DNA of 64,000 bases from Acidimicrobiia bacterium (GTDB lineage Bacteria > Actinomycetota > Acidimicrobiia > Spongiisociales > ZC4RG35). The DNA lies in assembly GCA_028285585.1 (NCBI GenBank), contig JANQOU010000005.1, positions 48,055 through 112,054 on the forward strand. The letters are read 5' to 3'. Shown here one piece after another: positions 34,386-43,037 of the stretch; the first letter of the stretch is position 1, and every line of letters begins with the position of its first letter. The position numbers were made by a program, and so were the translations under genes. A model generated the notes under the pieces. That model was not told the origin of the DNA and searched no databases. It saw only the letters and a program-made list of their open reading frames with translations.

Positions 34386-35740
34386 TGAGTCGAACGCTGG
34401 TCCGGAGAGCCTCAGAAGCCTTGGACAGGCCGGTCAGCCGCCGCGGTTTTCTTCGTCGACTGACGTTTGGGGCAACAGCGATCAGCGTCGCTCCGATCAG
34501 CTATCTCTTGCGCCCAGGAACTGCGTACGCGGCGATCTGTGCGTGCCCAAACGTAGAGGGCGCCGCCAACCAGCAGAACTGTGATTGCGGGGATCTCTGC
34601 TGTGATGGCTACACGGAATTCTGCTGTTCGATGTATGGAGAGAATGTTTGCCCCACCGGTACCATGCCCATGGGATGGTGGAAGGCAGACGGCTCCGGCA
34701 TATGTGATGACGCGTCGGGTGCTCAGCCCCGCTACTACCTCGATTGCAACGTCAACGACTGCGGTGACTGTGGCTGCGGTGCCAACGGGATCTGTGATGG
34801 CAGTTGCCAGGACCCTGAGGTCTACACCTGTGGGTGTGCCAACGGCGACTGTGGCCTTCGCAAGACATCGTGTACCGGTTTTAGGTACGGCCAATGCAAT
34901 CAGGACATCGAGTGTGTCGGGCCCATTGTCTGCCGTGTGGTCACTTGTACTGCTCCTTGGGTTTGGGACGACTCTTGCACCACGACTTCCGCAACAGACA
35001 ACAACACGCGCTTCCACGATGCGGCGTGTCTCAACGACCCTGACCCTCTCCCCAACGGGGTTCCATTGATGGGCGATTGGACCGGCGATGGCATCGACAC
35101 CCCCGGCATCTTCGCCAATGGCGTCTGGCATCTGCGGCGTTCGGATGGTGGACCGAACATCGTTTTCGAGTTCGGAGACGCGGGTGACGTTCCCGTCGTA
35201 GGGGATTGGAACGGCGACGGTGTCACGACCCCCTGCCTCTTTCGCGACGGGTTGTGGCTCATCAGGGACTCGAACACAACGGGGATTGCCGACCGCACCT
35301 TCTGGTTTGGTGACCCTCGTGACGCACCGTTCTCAGGGGACTGGACCGGGAACGGCATTGACACACCCGGGCTATTCCGCCGGTCTGATGGAAGGGTTCT
35401 CCTGCGCAACTCGAACACGACAGGAATAGCTGATATCTGGTTCTACTTTGGAAACCCGGGAGATTTGCCGGTCTCAGGTGATTTCAACAACAGCGGGTCC
35501 GACACGGTATCGCTGTACCGCCCCTCGGAGCAGCGGTATTTCATCATCAACGAGCTCGGAGAGGACGGCAAGGGGCTCGGCTTCGCCGAGTACGACTTTT
35601 ACTTCGGAAACCCAGGAGACCGGCCTTTGGTTGGGGACTTCAACGGGGATGGCGTAGACACGATCGGTATCTATCGCGCCGGCACGTTCTATTTGCGCAA
35701 TGCCAATTCGACTGGCATTGCCGACCTGGTGATCGCGTGA
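34385..35740 (+). CDS. Tat-exported MauA-like Cys-rich protein fused to propeller repeats
   Basis: A 451-residue protein with three parts. A twin-arginine signal (SRRGFLRR, residues 18-25, AYA cleavage near 48). A domain with about 26 cysteines (residues 52-215) resembling the methylamine dehydrogenase light chain: C89-PTGTMPM-GWW (98-99) parallels the C-PPGTEP-ISW57 block of MauA, and 'DCNVNDCGDCGC' its Cys-rich loop. Then about five propeller-like repeats (residues 225-451), of the type seen in the VanW gene. By eye, the second TTQ tryptophan of MauA falls on a non-Trp residue; W192 and W194 are nearby. Amine oxidation is therefore unproven. Confidence 0.75.
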   Translation: MSRTLVRRASEALDRPVSRRGFLRRLTFGATAISVAPISYLLRPGTAYAAICACPNVEGAANQQNCDCGDLCCDGYTEFCCSMYGENVCPTGTMPMGWWKADGSGICDDASGAQPRYYLDCNVNDCGDCGCGANGICDGSCQDPEVYTCGCANGDCGLRKTSCTGFRYGQCNQDIECVGPIVCRVVTCTAPWVWDDSCTTTSATDNNTRFHDAACLNDPDPLPNGVPLMGDWTGDGIDTPGIFANGVWHLRRSDGGPNIVFEFGDAGDVPVVGDWNGDGVTTPCLFRDGLWLIRDSNTTGIADRTFWFGDPRDAPFSGDWTGNGIDTPGLFRRSDGRVLLRNSNTTGIADIWFYFGNPGDLPVSGDFNNSGSDTVSLYRPSEQRYFIINELGEDGKGLGFAEYDFYFGNPGDRPLVGDFNGDGVDTIGIYRAGTFYLRNANSTGIADLVIA

Positions 35741-36438
35741 CAGCGATTCTGGTCATCGAGGGCGTCGCCGTAGCCTTGCTTGCTGTCTTGGTGGTCGGCC
35801 TGTTGCGAAGCCATGCTGAGATCTTGCGTGCGCTGCACCGTCTTGGAGTGACCGAAGGTGGAGAAGTCGGCTCTCAACCCCATCCACACCCGCGACCAAG
35901 GCTCACAGATCAGGCGCCTTCGGACATAGTGGGCGAGAGTCTCGCCGGGTCGGCGACCCATATCGGCATCTCCGGCACCGGCACCAACACGTTGCTGGCG
36001 TTCCTCTCTTCGGGATGCTCGGCGTGCATAGGACTGTGGGAGACAATCGAGAGAGATAGACCCGGCGATGGTCTGGCCAACACGAGACTCGTTGTGGTGA
36101 CCAAGGGCGTCGAGGCGGAAAGTCGTTCGAGGCTCCTGGAGTTGGCTCCAGGAGACACGACAGTGATTCAGAGCTCGGAGGCTTGGGATGACTATGGAGT
36201 GCCAGTCACGCCCTACTTCGTTCTCATTGAGGGTGCGACTGGAAGGGTTGTTGGCGAAGGCTCGGCCGCAACTTGGGCTCAGGTCGAGTCGCTTATTGGT
36301 CAGGCGCTGGCTGATCGAGACGCCGAGGAAGACTCCGGTTCCGAGTTTCGAGCAGATCAAGAGCTGCGCAAGGCAGGGATAGGGCCAGGTGATCCGTCCC
36401 TGTATCCCGAGTCTCCCCCAATTCGAGATGACCGATGA
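35737..36438 (+). CDS. MauD-like membrane-anchored thioredoxin
   Basis: A 233-residue protein with an N-terminal membrane helix (residues 3-23), a His/Pro-rich stretch and a thioredoxin-like domain with C94-S-A-C97 in 'LLAFLSSGCSACIGLW' and the cis-Pro region 'YGVPVTPYFVLIEG'. This is the layout of MauD, which helps form or isomerise the disulfides of the MauA light chain outside the cell. GTG start overlaps the MauA-like stop, giving mauE-mauA-mauD order. Its likely client is the neighbouring Cys-rich protein (inference). Confidence 0.78.
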   Translation: MTAILVIEGVAVALLAVLVVGLLRSHAEILRALHRLGVTEGGEVGSQPHPHPRPRLTDQAPSDIVGESLAGSATHIGISGTGTNTLLAFLSSGCSACIGLWETIERDRPGDGLANTRLVVVTKGVEAESRSRLLELAPGDTTVIQSSEAWDDYGVPVTPYFVLIEGATGRVVGEGSAATWAQVESLIGQALADRDAEEDSGSEFRADQELRKAGIGPGDPSLYPESPPIRDDR

Positions 36439-36515
36439 TCGACGTGCCCCTCATAGGCGCTTCAGCCGTTGTGTTGGCGATCACTGCTGGATGGAGAGCC
36501 ACATGGTCCCCGTGA
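36435..36515 (+). CDS. Possible 26-residue hydrophobic peptide
   Basis: A frame MIDVPLIGASAVVLAITAGW... whose ATG overlaps the MauD-like stop (ATGA) and which ends 9 bp before the next gene. It is a single short hydrophobic helix. Because the cassette is so tightly overlapped, this may be a coupled microprotein; chance occurrence cannot be excluded. Confidence 0.35.
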   Translation: MIDVPLIGASAVVLAITAGWRATWSP

Positions 36516-36524
36516 GGCGAGTCG

Positions 36525-37100
36525 ATGCTCACGAGCATCAATCCGCTCGGCGAGCGGGCACGCGGCCAGAAATTCTCCAACACGGTTGCGTGGTATCTGG
36601 TGGGTTCGGCGTTGGGCGGAACAGCTCTTGGCGGGCTGAGCGGTCTGGCAGGCGCCCCACTGCCCGATGGGAGATGGAAACCGATCACAGTCGGTGGCAT
36701 CGCCGTCGTCGCTGTGGCGATGGAACTCCTAGGTCGCACCCCACCGTCGATGCATCGGCAGGTGAACGAAGACTGGCTCGGCCGATACCGGGGATGGGTG
36801 TACGGGCTGGGTTTCGGTGCGCAGTTGGGGTTCGGTTTGGTGACGATTGTCCCCAGCGCATCGATCTACTTGATCGTGGCCATCACGTTTCTTTCCGGTT
36901 CGCCTGCTTTCGGTGCACTGATTGGTGGCGTTTTCGGCCTGTCTCGAGCCTCGGCGATTCTGCTGGCTGTGCCGGCGCGAGATCCTGTCTCATTGAGAGC
37001 CATGATGAGGAGGCTCCAAGACTGGTTGTCTCCTGCGAGAGTGGCGGTCGTGGTGGCTCAGGTGGCGGTTGGAGCAGCAGCGCTCATGGTGGTGATGTGA
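36525..37100 (+). CDS. Multi-pass membrane protein of the mau-like cassette
   Basis: A 191-residue protein with about five hydrophobic segments, Gly-rich ('GSALGGTALGGLSGLAG', 'SPAFGALIGGVFGLSRA'). It lacks cysteines, so it is not a CcdA-type thiol carrier. The spacing of Gly-rich paired helices weakly recalls small transporters; no family is recognised. Located one base before the next gene and after the MauD-like gene, it is probably part of the same transcript. Confidence 0.6.
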   Translation: MLTSINPLGERARGQKFSNTVAWYLVGSALGGTALGGLSGLAGAPLPDGRWKPITVGGIAVVAVAMELLGRTPPSMHRQVNEDWLGRYRGWVYGLGFGAQLGFGLVTIVPSASIYLIVAITFLSGSPAFGALIGGVFGLSRASAILLAVPARDPVSLRAMMRRLQDWLSPARVAVVVAQVAVGAAALMVVM

Positions 37101-37101
37101 G

Positions 37102-37569
37102 ATGAGGTTGAACTCGCAGGGAATCGATGTCGACGTCCCGAGGGGGTGGGATGCCGAGATCTACCGACGCTCGGCAGGGCTGCAATCGCTGGGAGGGCGG
37201 CAAGAGCAGACCATGCCGGTGATGCACTTGGCCAATTTCTCTCTGCCGGCAGAGAGGGGCGATTACGGATCCGGAGCCGTCGAGATAATGGGTCCCGATC
37301 ACGTACTCATCGTTCTGTTCGAATTCGGGGCAGAGTCGGTGGGCAAGGCGCTGTTCCGCTCCCAAGGCATCCCGGACGTCCAAGCCTCGGATTTCGCTCG
37401 ACACACTCTTCAACGGATCGTGGCCGGCCAGTCGGGAGCGCAGTTCTTCTTCACCGACAGCGGAAGGCCTTTCGTTCTGTACGTTGTTCTCGGGTCACAT
37501 GTTCGGCGCCATGAGCTCGTGCCCGAGGTGAACGCCATCCTTGAGTCGCTGGACCTTGCCTCTATCTAG
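37102..37569 (+). CDS. Soluble protein of unknown function in the mau-like cassette
   Basis: A 155-residue protein without signal or membrane segment. It begins 'MRLNSQGIDVDVPRGWDAEIYRR', a pattern seen in small actinobacterial proteins of a PsbP/LpqN-like alpha-beta type ('VDVPRGWDAEI' early, 'VNAILESLDL' last); the family match is only a guess. The ATG is one base after the previous stop. It closes the seven-gene cassette that began at 32279. Confidence 0.55.
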   Translation: MRLNSQGIDVDVPRGWDAEIYRRSAGLQSLGGRQEQTMPVMHLANFSLPAERGDYGSGAVEIMGPDHVLIVLFEFGAESVGKALFRSQGIPDVQASDFARHTLQRIVAGQSGAQFFFTDSGRPFVLYVVLGSHVRRHELVPEVNAILESLDLASI

Positions 37570-37707
37570 CGGTCATCCTTACGGGTTGCCCAAACTGAAG
37601 CTGTTGTTTCATCGCCGCGATGTTGAGGGAGAGTCAGCTCGCTTGATTCACCGAACACTCGTCTTTCATCTCGGGTGCTCCTTGCGTGCGACCACGGGCG
37701 GCACTCG

Positions 37708-38862
37708 ATGGGGATAGCTCACCGGGTCGCTGCAGCTCTACCGGAGTCTTGGAAGAGGCTCATCAAGAGCCTTCCCGGAGTCGCCACCGTCCGCCGCCGG
37801 TTGTATGGCCACCCGCGTGGACCGCAACCTTTGGTCGGGGGGCTGCGGCCCGTGGTGTACCTCCCGACCTGGGTCGAGTGGGACGTCATGCCGCAACGGC
37901 CGCAGTTCATGGTTCAGGCCTTTGCTGACGCCGGTCATCCGGTGTGGTTCGTAGACCCGCGCCTCAGCCGGGAGCGGGTTGAGGGCGATCGAATCCACTT
38001 GGTGCCCAACCTGAAGACCGTGCCCGCGAAGCATGTCATCCTTCTGGTGCACTTCGCTCCTCTTGCCGCTCTCTTCGACTTGTTCGAGGAAGCTGTTGTT
38101 GTCTACGACATCCTCGACGACTTGGCCATCTACGAGCCCGATGAGAAGCATCTTCTAGAAGAGGCGACTGTGCGTTTTCACCATGAAAGTGTGGTGGAAC
38201 GAGCCGATCTGGTCACGGTGTCCAACCCGCTGTTGGCCGAACGGCATGCAGGCGGCCGAGGCGAAGCCCTGCTGGTTGAGAACGGCGTGGGGTTGGAGCG
38301 TTTCACTCCGGCGGGCACTTCCGCCATCGAGTTGGGGTCACATCGCCCGATCATCGGCTATCACGGCGCGATAGCGGAGTGGTTCGACTTCGGCCTCGTG
38401 AAGAGTCTGGCCGAGTTGCGGGCCGATTGGCGATTCGTCTTGGTGGGGCCTGTCTACGAGCGGGTGTCTGATGATCTCCTCGGTCTTATCCAGATGCCCA
38501 ACGTCGAGCATCTTCCTGAGCAACCCGGCGACCGAATCGCTGAGTTTGTCAGGGGCTTTGATGTGGGGCTCATCCCCTTCCTTGTCTACGGCATGACTGA
38601 AGGTGTGACGCCGCTCAAGATGTACGAGTACATGGCGTGTGGTGTGCCGGTGGTAGCCACACCCATTCCTGCATGTGTCGAACATCCCAACGTGACGACG
38701 AGCAGTGATGCGAGGGAGATTATGGGGCACATCGAGATCTCTTTGTCGGCATCGGATGAGGATCGGGATCGGTTGATGAGTGCAGCCGCCGAAGCGTCCT
38801 GGGACTCGCGGATGGCCCCTCTTTTCGAGCGGCTGGAAGAGTTGTCGCTACGGCGAGTTTGA
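37708..38862 (+). CDS. Glycosyltransferase (GT-B fold, GT4-like)
   Basis: A 384-residue cytosolic glycosyltransferase. The N-terminal half has 'LPTWVEWDVMPQRPQFMVQAFADAGHPVWFVDP' (partly quoted); the C-terminal donor domain has 'VGYHGAIAEWFDFGLV'-type and 'FDVGLIPFLVYGMTEGVTPLKMYEYMACGVPVVATPIP' segments, including the E-rich 'TPLKMYEYMACGVPVV' sugar-nucleotide motif. The architecture matches the GT gene at 59747. First gene of the polysaccharide locus. Its end overlaps the convergent membrane protein gene by 15 bp. A GTG 33 bases upstream is an alternative start. Confidence 0.8.
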   Translation: MGIAHRVAAALPESWKRLIKSLPGVATVRRRLYGHPRGPQPLVGGLRPVVYLPTWVEWDVMPQRPQFMVQAFADAGHPVWFVDPRLSRERVEGDRIHLVPNLKTVPAKHVILLVHFAPLAALFDLFEEAVVVYDILDDLAIYEPDEKHLLEEATVRFHHESVVERADLVTVSNPLLAERHAGGRGEALLVENGVGLERFTPAGTSAIELGSHRPIIGYHGAIAEWFDFGLVKSLAELRADWRFVLVGPVYERVSDDLLGLIQMPNVEHLPEQPGDRIAEFVRGFDVGLIPFLVYGMTEGVTPLKMYEYMACGVPVVATPIPACVEHPNVTTSSDAREIMGHIEISLSASDEDRDRLMSAAAEASWDSRMAPLFERLEELSLRRV

Positions 38863-40209
38863 CGGCCTTGCCCGGCTCATCCTCTCCGCGACCGCAGGCC
38901 AGGTAAGGAGGATGGTCAGGGCAGCGGTCAGGTAGAGGGGATACGCGTAGCGGAACTCCTGAGCGGGTGAGGTTCCTGCGACATTCAGGGTGTGGGCCAA
39001 GAACAGGGAAGATGGGATCAGAAACCGCCTCTTCCCCGGGTAGATCGCGAAGAAGGCGATTGCCGCGAGGGCAGGGAGTATCAGGATCGCCGGCCGCCAC
39101 GTCAGCCAGAGACGACTGTCGACTTCCGCCCATCTCCACAGTCGGTCGGTGGCAGAGAAAGCGCGATCCGAGATCGCTTCGCGATTCAGCCCGACATCGT
39201 TGGGCGCGATGTCATACGGGGGGCGGTGGAGGTATGCGTCTTCGGGATGAGCCGGGGAGTAGAGGAAGTTGGCGGCGCAGAGACGATGACCCAACACGGA
39301 GTCGGCGTCTCTGAGGAAAACTCGGAGCCCGAGGCTCCGGTATTCGCCCGGTGAGGCTCGCACCGGCTCGACATCGAAGCTGGGATCGAAAAGAAGGGGA
39401 GTGCTGTCGTAGCAGTCGTACAGGCCCGTCCAAGTGGTGAGTGGGGCCAGGTCGTCCATTAGGGCGATGTCCGAGGCCAGGAAGGTCTCCGGCTCGGCGT
39501 TGTAGGAGCCGGCGACATCAGGGAGAAACACAGTCGCGGGCTCGATGGGCGAGCCTGAGACGTCTGCCAGCGCATACACCGGTCCTGTTACCAAGGCCAC
39601 AGAGATGGCGGTCGTCGCCAACGGGATGAGCAGCGCGCGAAGCCGCCGTCGATAGATCCAGGCCAGAACGGCCAATGTGGCCAACACGGTGATGGGCCCG
39701 TTGCCTCGGAAGAGCCAAAGACCGGCGAGAGCCAGGCCGAGGCGAACAGCCGGCCACTTCCGATCGACGAGCTTGGGTGATACGGCTTGGGCGAGCAGCT
39801 CTATCCACGCCCACAAGAAGAAGAGCCCGAACGGCACGTCTTTCCAAAGTGTGATGGTCGTGGGAGCCACGGCCGGTGACAACCCGAGAGCCCAGGCAGC
39901 TCCGATCGCCAGCCACTTGGGGACTCCCGCCGCTATCAGCCGATGAGCGGCGTAGGCAAGAAGGCCGCCGAACGCCAGAAGTTGAAAAAGCGTGACGATC
40001 CCGGGCTGTGCTCCGCCCAAGCTCAGAACTCCCATGTAGAGGGTGTGAGCTGCCGGGTGGTAGTCGAAGATCGTTCCCGACTGGATCATGCCGAACTGAT
40101 CGATTGAGTCGCTGGAGGCAAAACCGGGATACCAACCGAGCCACCACACGAAGACCGGAATGGCGGCTAGCGCGGCAAGCGGCCAGGGAGGTAGCGATCT
40201 CCGATCCAT
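38848..40209 (-). CDS. Multi-pass membrane protein, GT-C/DUF6020-like
   Basis: A 453-residue polytopic membrane protein with 10-12 predicted helices. A short loop after the first helix carries 'SSDSIDQFGMIQSG...YHPAAHTLYMG'; acidic residues there are typical for GT-C glycosyltransferases that use lipid-linked sugars. It resembles DUF6020-type membrane proteins found in surface-glycan clusters. A large extracytoplasmic loop lies at about residues 215-355. It probably transfers a sugar on the outer face of the membrane. Divergent from the epimerase gene at 40336. Confidence 0.65.
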   Translation of the reverse strand: MDRRSLPPWPLAALAAIPVFVWWLGWYPGFASSDSIDQFGMIQSGTIFDYHPAAHTLYMGVLSLGGAQPGIVTLFQLLAFGGLLAYAAHRLIAAGVPKWLAIGAAWALGLSPAVAPTTITLWKDVPFGLFFLWAWIELLAQAVSPKLVDRKWPAVRLGLALAGLWLFRGNGPITVLATLAVLAWIYRRRLRALLIPLATTAISVALVTGPVYALADVSGSPIEPATVFLPDVAGSYNAEPETFLASDIALMDDLAPLTTWTGLYDCYDSTPLLFDPSFDVEPVRASPGEYRSLGLRVFLRDADSVLGHRLCAANFLYSPAHPEDAYLHRPPYDIAPNDVGLNREAISDRAFSATDRLWRWAEVDSRLWLTWRPAILILPALAAIAFFAIYPGKRRFLIPSSLFLAHTLNVAGTSPAQEFRYAYPLYLTAALTILLTWPAVAERMSRARPSNSP

Positions 40210-40335
40210 TGTTGAGTGAGCCTACGGACGCTGCGGCACAACACCAGGACCTCCATATGAGATGTGCTGGCTACGCTGCCTGCTCGTTCGGAGCGCGAAG
40301 CCGAGCCACCAGTGAAGCTGACGCGAGGAGGTGAG

Positions 40336-41337
40336 ATGCCTACATCTTTGGTAACCGGCGCTGCCGGTTTCATGGGCTCACATGTGGCAGCGTCTCTCCT
40401 CGGCGGAGGTCACGAGGTTGTGGCGGTGGATGACCTCTCTGGGGGGTTCACCGAGAACCTTCCCGACGGAGTCGAGTTCTTGGCCGGATCAGTCGTGGAT
40501 GGCGGGTTCGTCGAGTCACTTTTCGAGCGCAAGATCGACTACGTCTTTCATCTTGCCGCGTACGCGGCGGAAGGCCTTTCGCACTACATCCGCAACTTCA
40601 ACTACGCCAACAACGTCTTGGGGAGCGTCAACCTGATCAATCAGGCTGTCATCCACGACGTGAGCAGGTTCGTCTTCACCAGCTCCATCGCCGTCTACGG
40701 GGAGAACCAGCTGCCAATGACGGAGGATCTGGTGCCGCGACCCGAAGACCCCTACGGCATCGCCAAGTACGCGGTGGAGATGGACCTTGCGGCCGCTTCG
40801 GACCAGTTCGGGTTGGAGTACACGGTCTTCCGCCCACACAACGTGTACGGAGAGCACCAGAACATTGGCGACAAGTATCGGAACGTGGTTGGGATCTTCA
40901 TGAATCAGCTGATGCAAGATCGGCCGCTGACCATCTTTGGAGATGGCACGCAGAGCCGTGCCTTTTCTTACATCGACGATGTGGCACCGGTGATCGCCGA
41001 CTCGGTCAACGTGGCGAGGGCAGCAGGCGAGATCTTCAACATCGGCGCCGACCGGCCCTACACGGTCAACGAGCTCGCTCATGTTGTGTGTGCAACCTTT
41101 GGCGTCGAACCGCAGATCGAGTACCTGCCGCCGCGCAACGAGGTTGTTCACGCCTATGCGGCACACGACAAGGTTCGTGAGTTCTTCGAATTGCCTGAGC
41201 CGGTCACGTTGGAGGTCGGTGTGGGGAAGATGGCAGCTTGGGCTCGAAGCGTTGGCGCTCGCAGCACTGCACCCTTTGAGGGCGTCGAAGTATGGAAGGA
41301 GTTCCCTGAGGGTTGGCTCGGGTCGGTTCAGGCTTGA
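40336..41337 (+). CDS. NAD-dependent sugar-nucleotide epimerase/dehydratase
   Basis: A 333-residue extended SDR. NAD motif 'VTGAAGFMGSHVA', 'FHLAAYAAEG', catalytic 'SSIAVYG' and Y-G-I-A-K, and 'VFRPHNVYGEHQNIGDKYRNVVGIF' for the sugar nucleotide. It looks most like UDP-glucose/UDP-GlcNAc 4-epimerases. A strong GAGGAGG just before the ATG fixes the start. Ends 10 bp inside the convergent methyltransferase gene. Confidence 0.85.
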   Translation: MPTSLVTGAAGFMGSHVAASLLGGGHEVVAVDDLSGGFTENLPDGVEFLAGSVVDGGFVESLFERKIDYVFHLAAYAAEGLSHYIRNFNYANNVLGSVNLINQAVIHDVSRFVFTSSIAVYGENQLPMTEDLVPRPEDPYGIAKYAVEMDLAAASDQFGLEYTVFRPHNVYGEHQNIGDKYRNVVGIFMNQLMQDRPLTIFGDGTQSRAFSYIDDVAPVIADSVNVARAAGEIFNIGADRPYTVNELAHVVCATFGVEPQIEYLPPRNEVVHAYAAHDKVREFFELPEPVTLEVGVGKMAAWARSVGARSTAPFEGVEVWKEFPEGWLGSVQA

Positions 41338-41963
41338 CCGGGGCCCGTCGGCTTGCGCATCAGTGCCACCGTTTCGTTGTGGCGGAAGAACCGGCCGGCC
41401 CAAGAGGGGAATGGGAACGAATACACCTTCTCTATCCCGAGTCGGCAATCGCGGGCAACCTGAGAGATCTCGGCGTGACCCAAGGGTGCGACATGGGTCG
41501 GGTCGGAAGCGAAGCCTGCTTCTTGAGGGACGATGACCACCACAAGGCCTCCTGGAGTGAGGAAGCGCAGGTAGGTGCCAACAAGGGCGGTAGCTTCATC
41601 CAGGTCCATGTGCTCCAGGACGTGTGCAAACAGGAGGGTCCCGTAGCTCTCCGTTGAGGCATGCGGGCTGTCTTCGAAGTCTTCACTCGTATAGGCAATT
41701 AAGCCGCGTTCGCGGGCCAACTCGACGGAATGTGGGTTCACGTCCACCCCGACACCGTCGCCGTCTAGATGGTCGAGGTTGCGGCCGATCCCACACCCGA
41801 TGTCCAGGGTGACTCCTTCAGCTATGCGTCGAAGGTTCCACCGATAGGGCAGCTGAGCGCCGATCGCTTTCTTCCACCACGCTCCTGACCGGGTGGCCAG
41901 CCGCTCGGTGTAGGCGGCGTCTCCCTCGCCTGCCGCTGATTCTCGATTCGATCGCGAAGACAT
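41328..41963 (-). CDS. SAM-dependent methyltransferase
   Basis: A 211-residue class I methyltransferase. Motif I is 'TLDIGCGIGRNLDHL', motif II region 'GVGVDVNPHSVELARERG', motif IV 'GTLLFAHVLEHMDL'. In this locus it probably methylates a sugar, a lipid carrier or the glycan end (inference). Divergent from the GT2 gene at 42002 with 38 bp between. Confidence 0.8.
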   Translation of the reverse strand: MSSRSNRESAAGEGDAAYTERLATRSGAWWKKAIGAQLPYRWNLRRIAEGVTLDIGCGIGRNLDHLDGDGVGVDVNPHSVELARERGLIAYTSEDFEDSPHASTESYGTLLFAHVLEHMDLDEATALVGTYLRFLTPGGLVVVIVPQEAGFASDPTHVAPLGHAEISQVARDCRLGIEKVYSFPFPSWAGRFFRHNETVALMRKPTGPGQA

Positions 41964-42001
41964 CAGCAGAAGGTAGCCACTGGTTTGGCTGGTGGAGTGT
42001 C

Positions 42002-43003
42002 GTGCCCACCGCTAGAAACACGGTGATGTCTCAGCGACTGCCCTTCGTGAGTGTCTTGCTACCCGTCTTCAACGAAGCCGAGTCGATCGGGAGCGTGCTG
42101 ACAGATCTCTTGAATCAGGACTATGCGGGGGAGATGGAGGTGGTGGTCGCGGACGGAGACTCGACCGATGGGACCGCCGAGGTGCTTGCTCGGTGGGCGG
42201 AAGACTCGAGCCTCGTGGTGATATCCAACCCTCACCGACGGCAGGGCCCTGGACTGAACAAAGCGGCACTAGAGGCGGAGGGTGACGTGCTGATTCGTGC
42301 GGACGGGCACAGCAGCTACGCAGCCGACTACGTGTCCGCCTCGGTGGAGGCACTCCGTGAGGACGGGGGAGCTGTCGGTGGCCGGATGAATCCAGTTGGC
42401 TCGACGCCAGTCGAGCGGGCTGTCGCCGCGGCGATGAACAGCCCTCTCACGATGGGTCCGGCTCGTTTTCATCACGCGGTGAGCCGCGAGGAGGTGGACA
42501 CCGTTTACCTCGGCGCTTTCAGCAGGCGAGACTTCGAAGATGTCGGCGGGTTCAGGTCTTTCCCGTCGGGTTCTTCTGAGGATGCGGACTTCTACTATCG
42601 ATGGAGAGCCTCGGGGAGGCATGTCTTTGTCGACCCTCGAATCGTTACTCACTACACGCCTCGAGGATCCTGGCTCTCGCTCTGGCGCCAGTACTGGCGA
42701 TATGGGCAGGGCAAAGGAGAGATGTGGTGGGCAAACGGGCGTCTTCCTTCGTGGCGACCGCTCGCCCCACTCGGGTTGGTGGTTGGTTTGCTTGCCGGCG
42801 GTTCGCTCGGGGTCTTTGCCGGCACCTGGTGGCCGTTGGGCGGTCTCGCAGCTTCTTGGACCGCACTGCTTCTGTCAGTGGGCATGCGATCTCCGGCCAG
42901 CATATGGCTCACGGCGGCGGCCGCTCTGATCATGCACTTGGCGTACGGTCTCGGCATGGTCGGCGGGGTGTTGACCGGCTGGTTCTCCACCAGGAGCCTG
43001 TGA
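42002..43003 (+). CDS. GT2 glycosyltransferase with C-terminal membrane helices
   Basis: A 333-residue protein: GT-A domain with 'VSVLLPVFNEAESIGSVL', 'VVVADGDSTDGTAEVL', 'VLIRADGHSSYAADYV' (metal-binding Asp) and 'SEDADFYYRWRASG', followed by two or three hydrophobic helices. Similar to ExoA-like succinoglycan glycosyltransferases. It probably adds a sugar to a lipid-linked intermediate at the membrane. GTG start with GGAG 5 nt upstream; an ATG 24 bases further in is possible. Confidence 0.8.
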   Translation: MPTARNTVMSQRLPFVSVLLPVFNEAESIGSVLTDLLNQDYAGEMEVVVADGDSTDGTAEVLARWAEDSSLVVISNPHRRQGPGLNKAALEAEGDVLIRADGHSSYAADYVSASVEALREDGGAVGGRMNPVGSTPVERAVAAAMNSPLTMGPARFHHAVSREEVDTVYLGAFSRRDFEDVGGFRSFPSGSSEDADFYYRWRASGRHVFVDPRIVTHYTPRGSWLSLWRQYWRYGQGKGEMWWANGRLPSWRPLAPLGLVVGLLAGGSLGVFAGTWWPLGGLAASWTALLLSVGMRSPASIWLTAAAALIMHLAYGLGMVGGVLTGWFSTRSL

Positions 43004-43037
43004 ACCGACTGTCGCCAGCCTCGTGCTGGAGGTTCTT

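Noticed and set aside
34385..35740. A functional methylamine dehydrogenase
   Set aside because: No heavy-chain gene, no MauG, no amicyanin, and the second TTQ tryptophan is not seen where expected. Only similarity to the light chain and its maturation proteins is claimed.
32400..35740. CRISPR or DNA tandem repeat array
   Set aside because: The repetition is at the protein level with about 140-base units that vary strongly in DNA sequence and lie inside two open frames.
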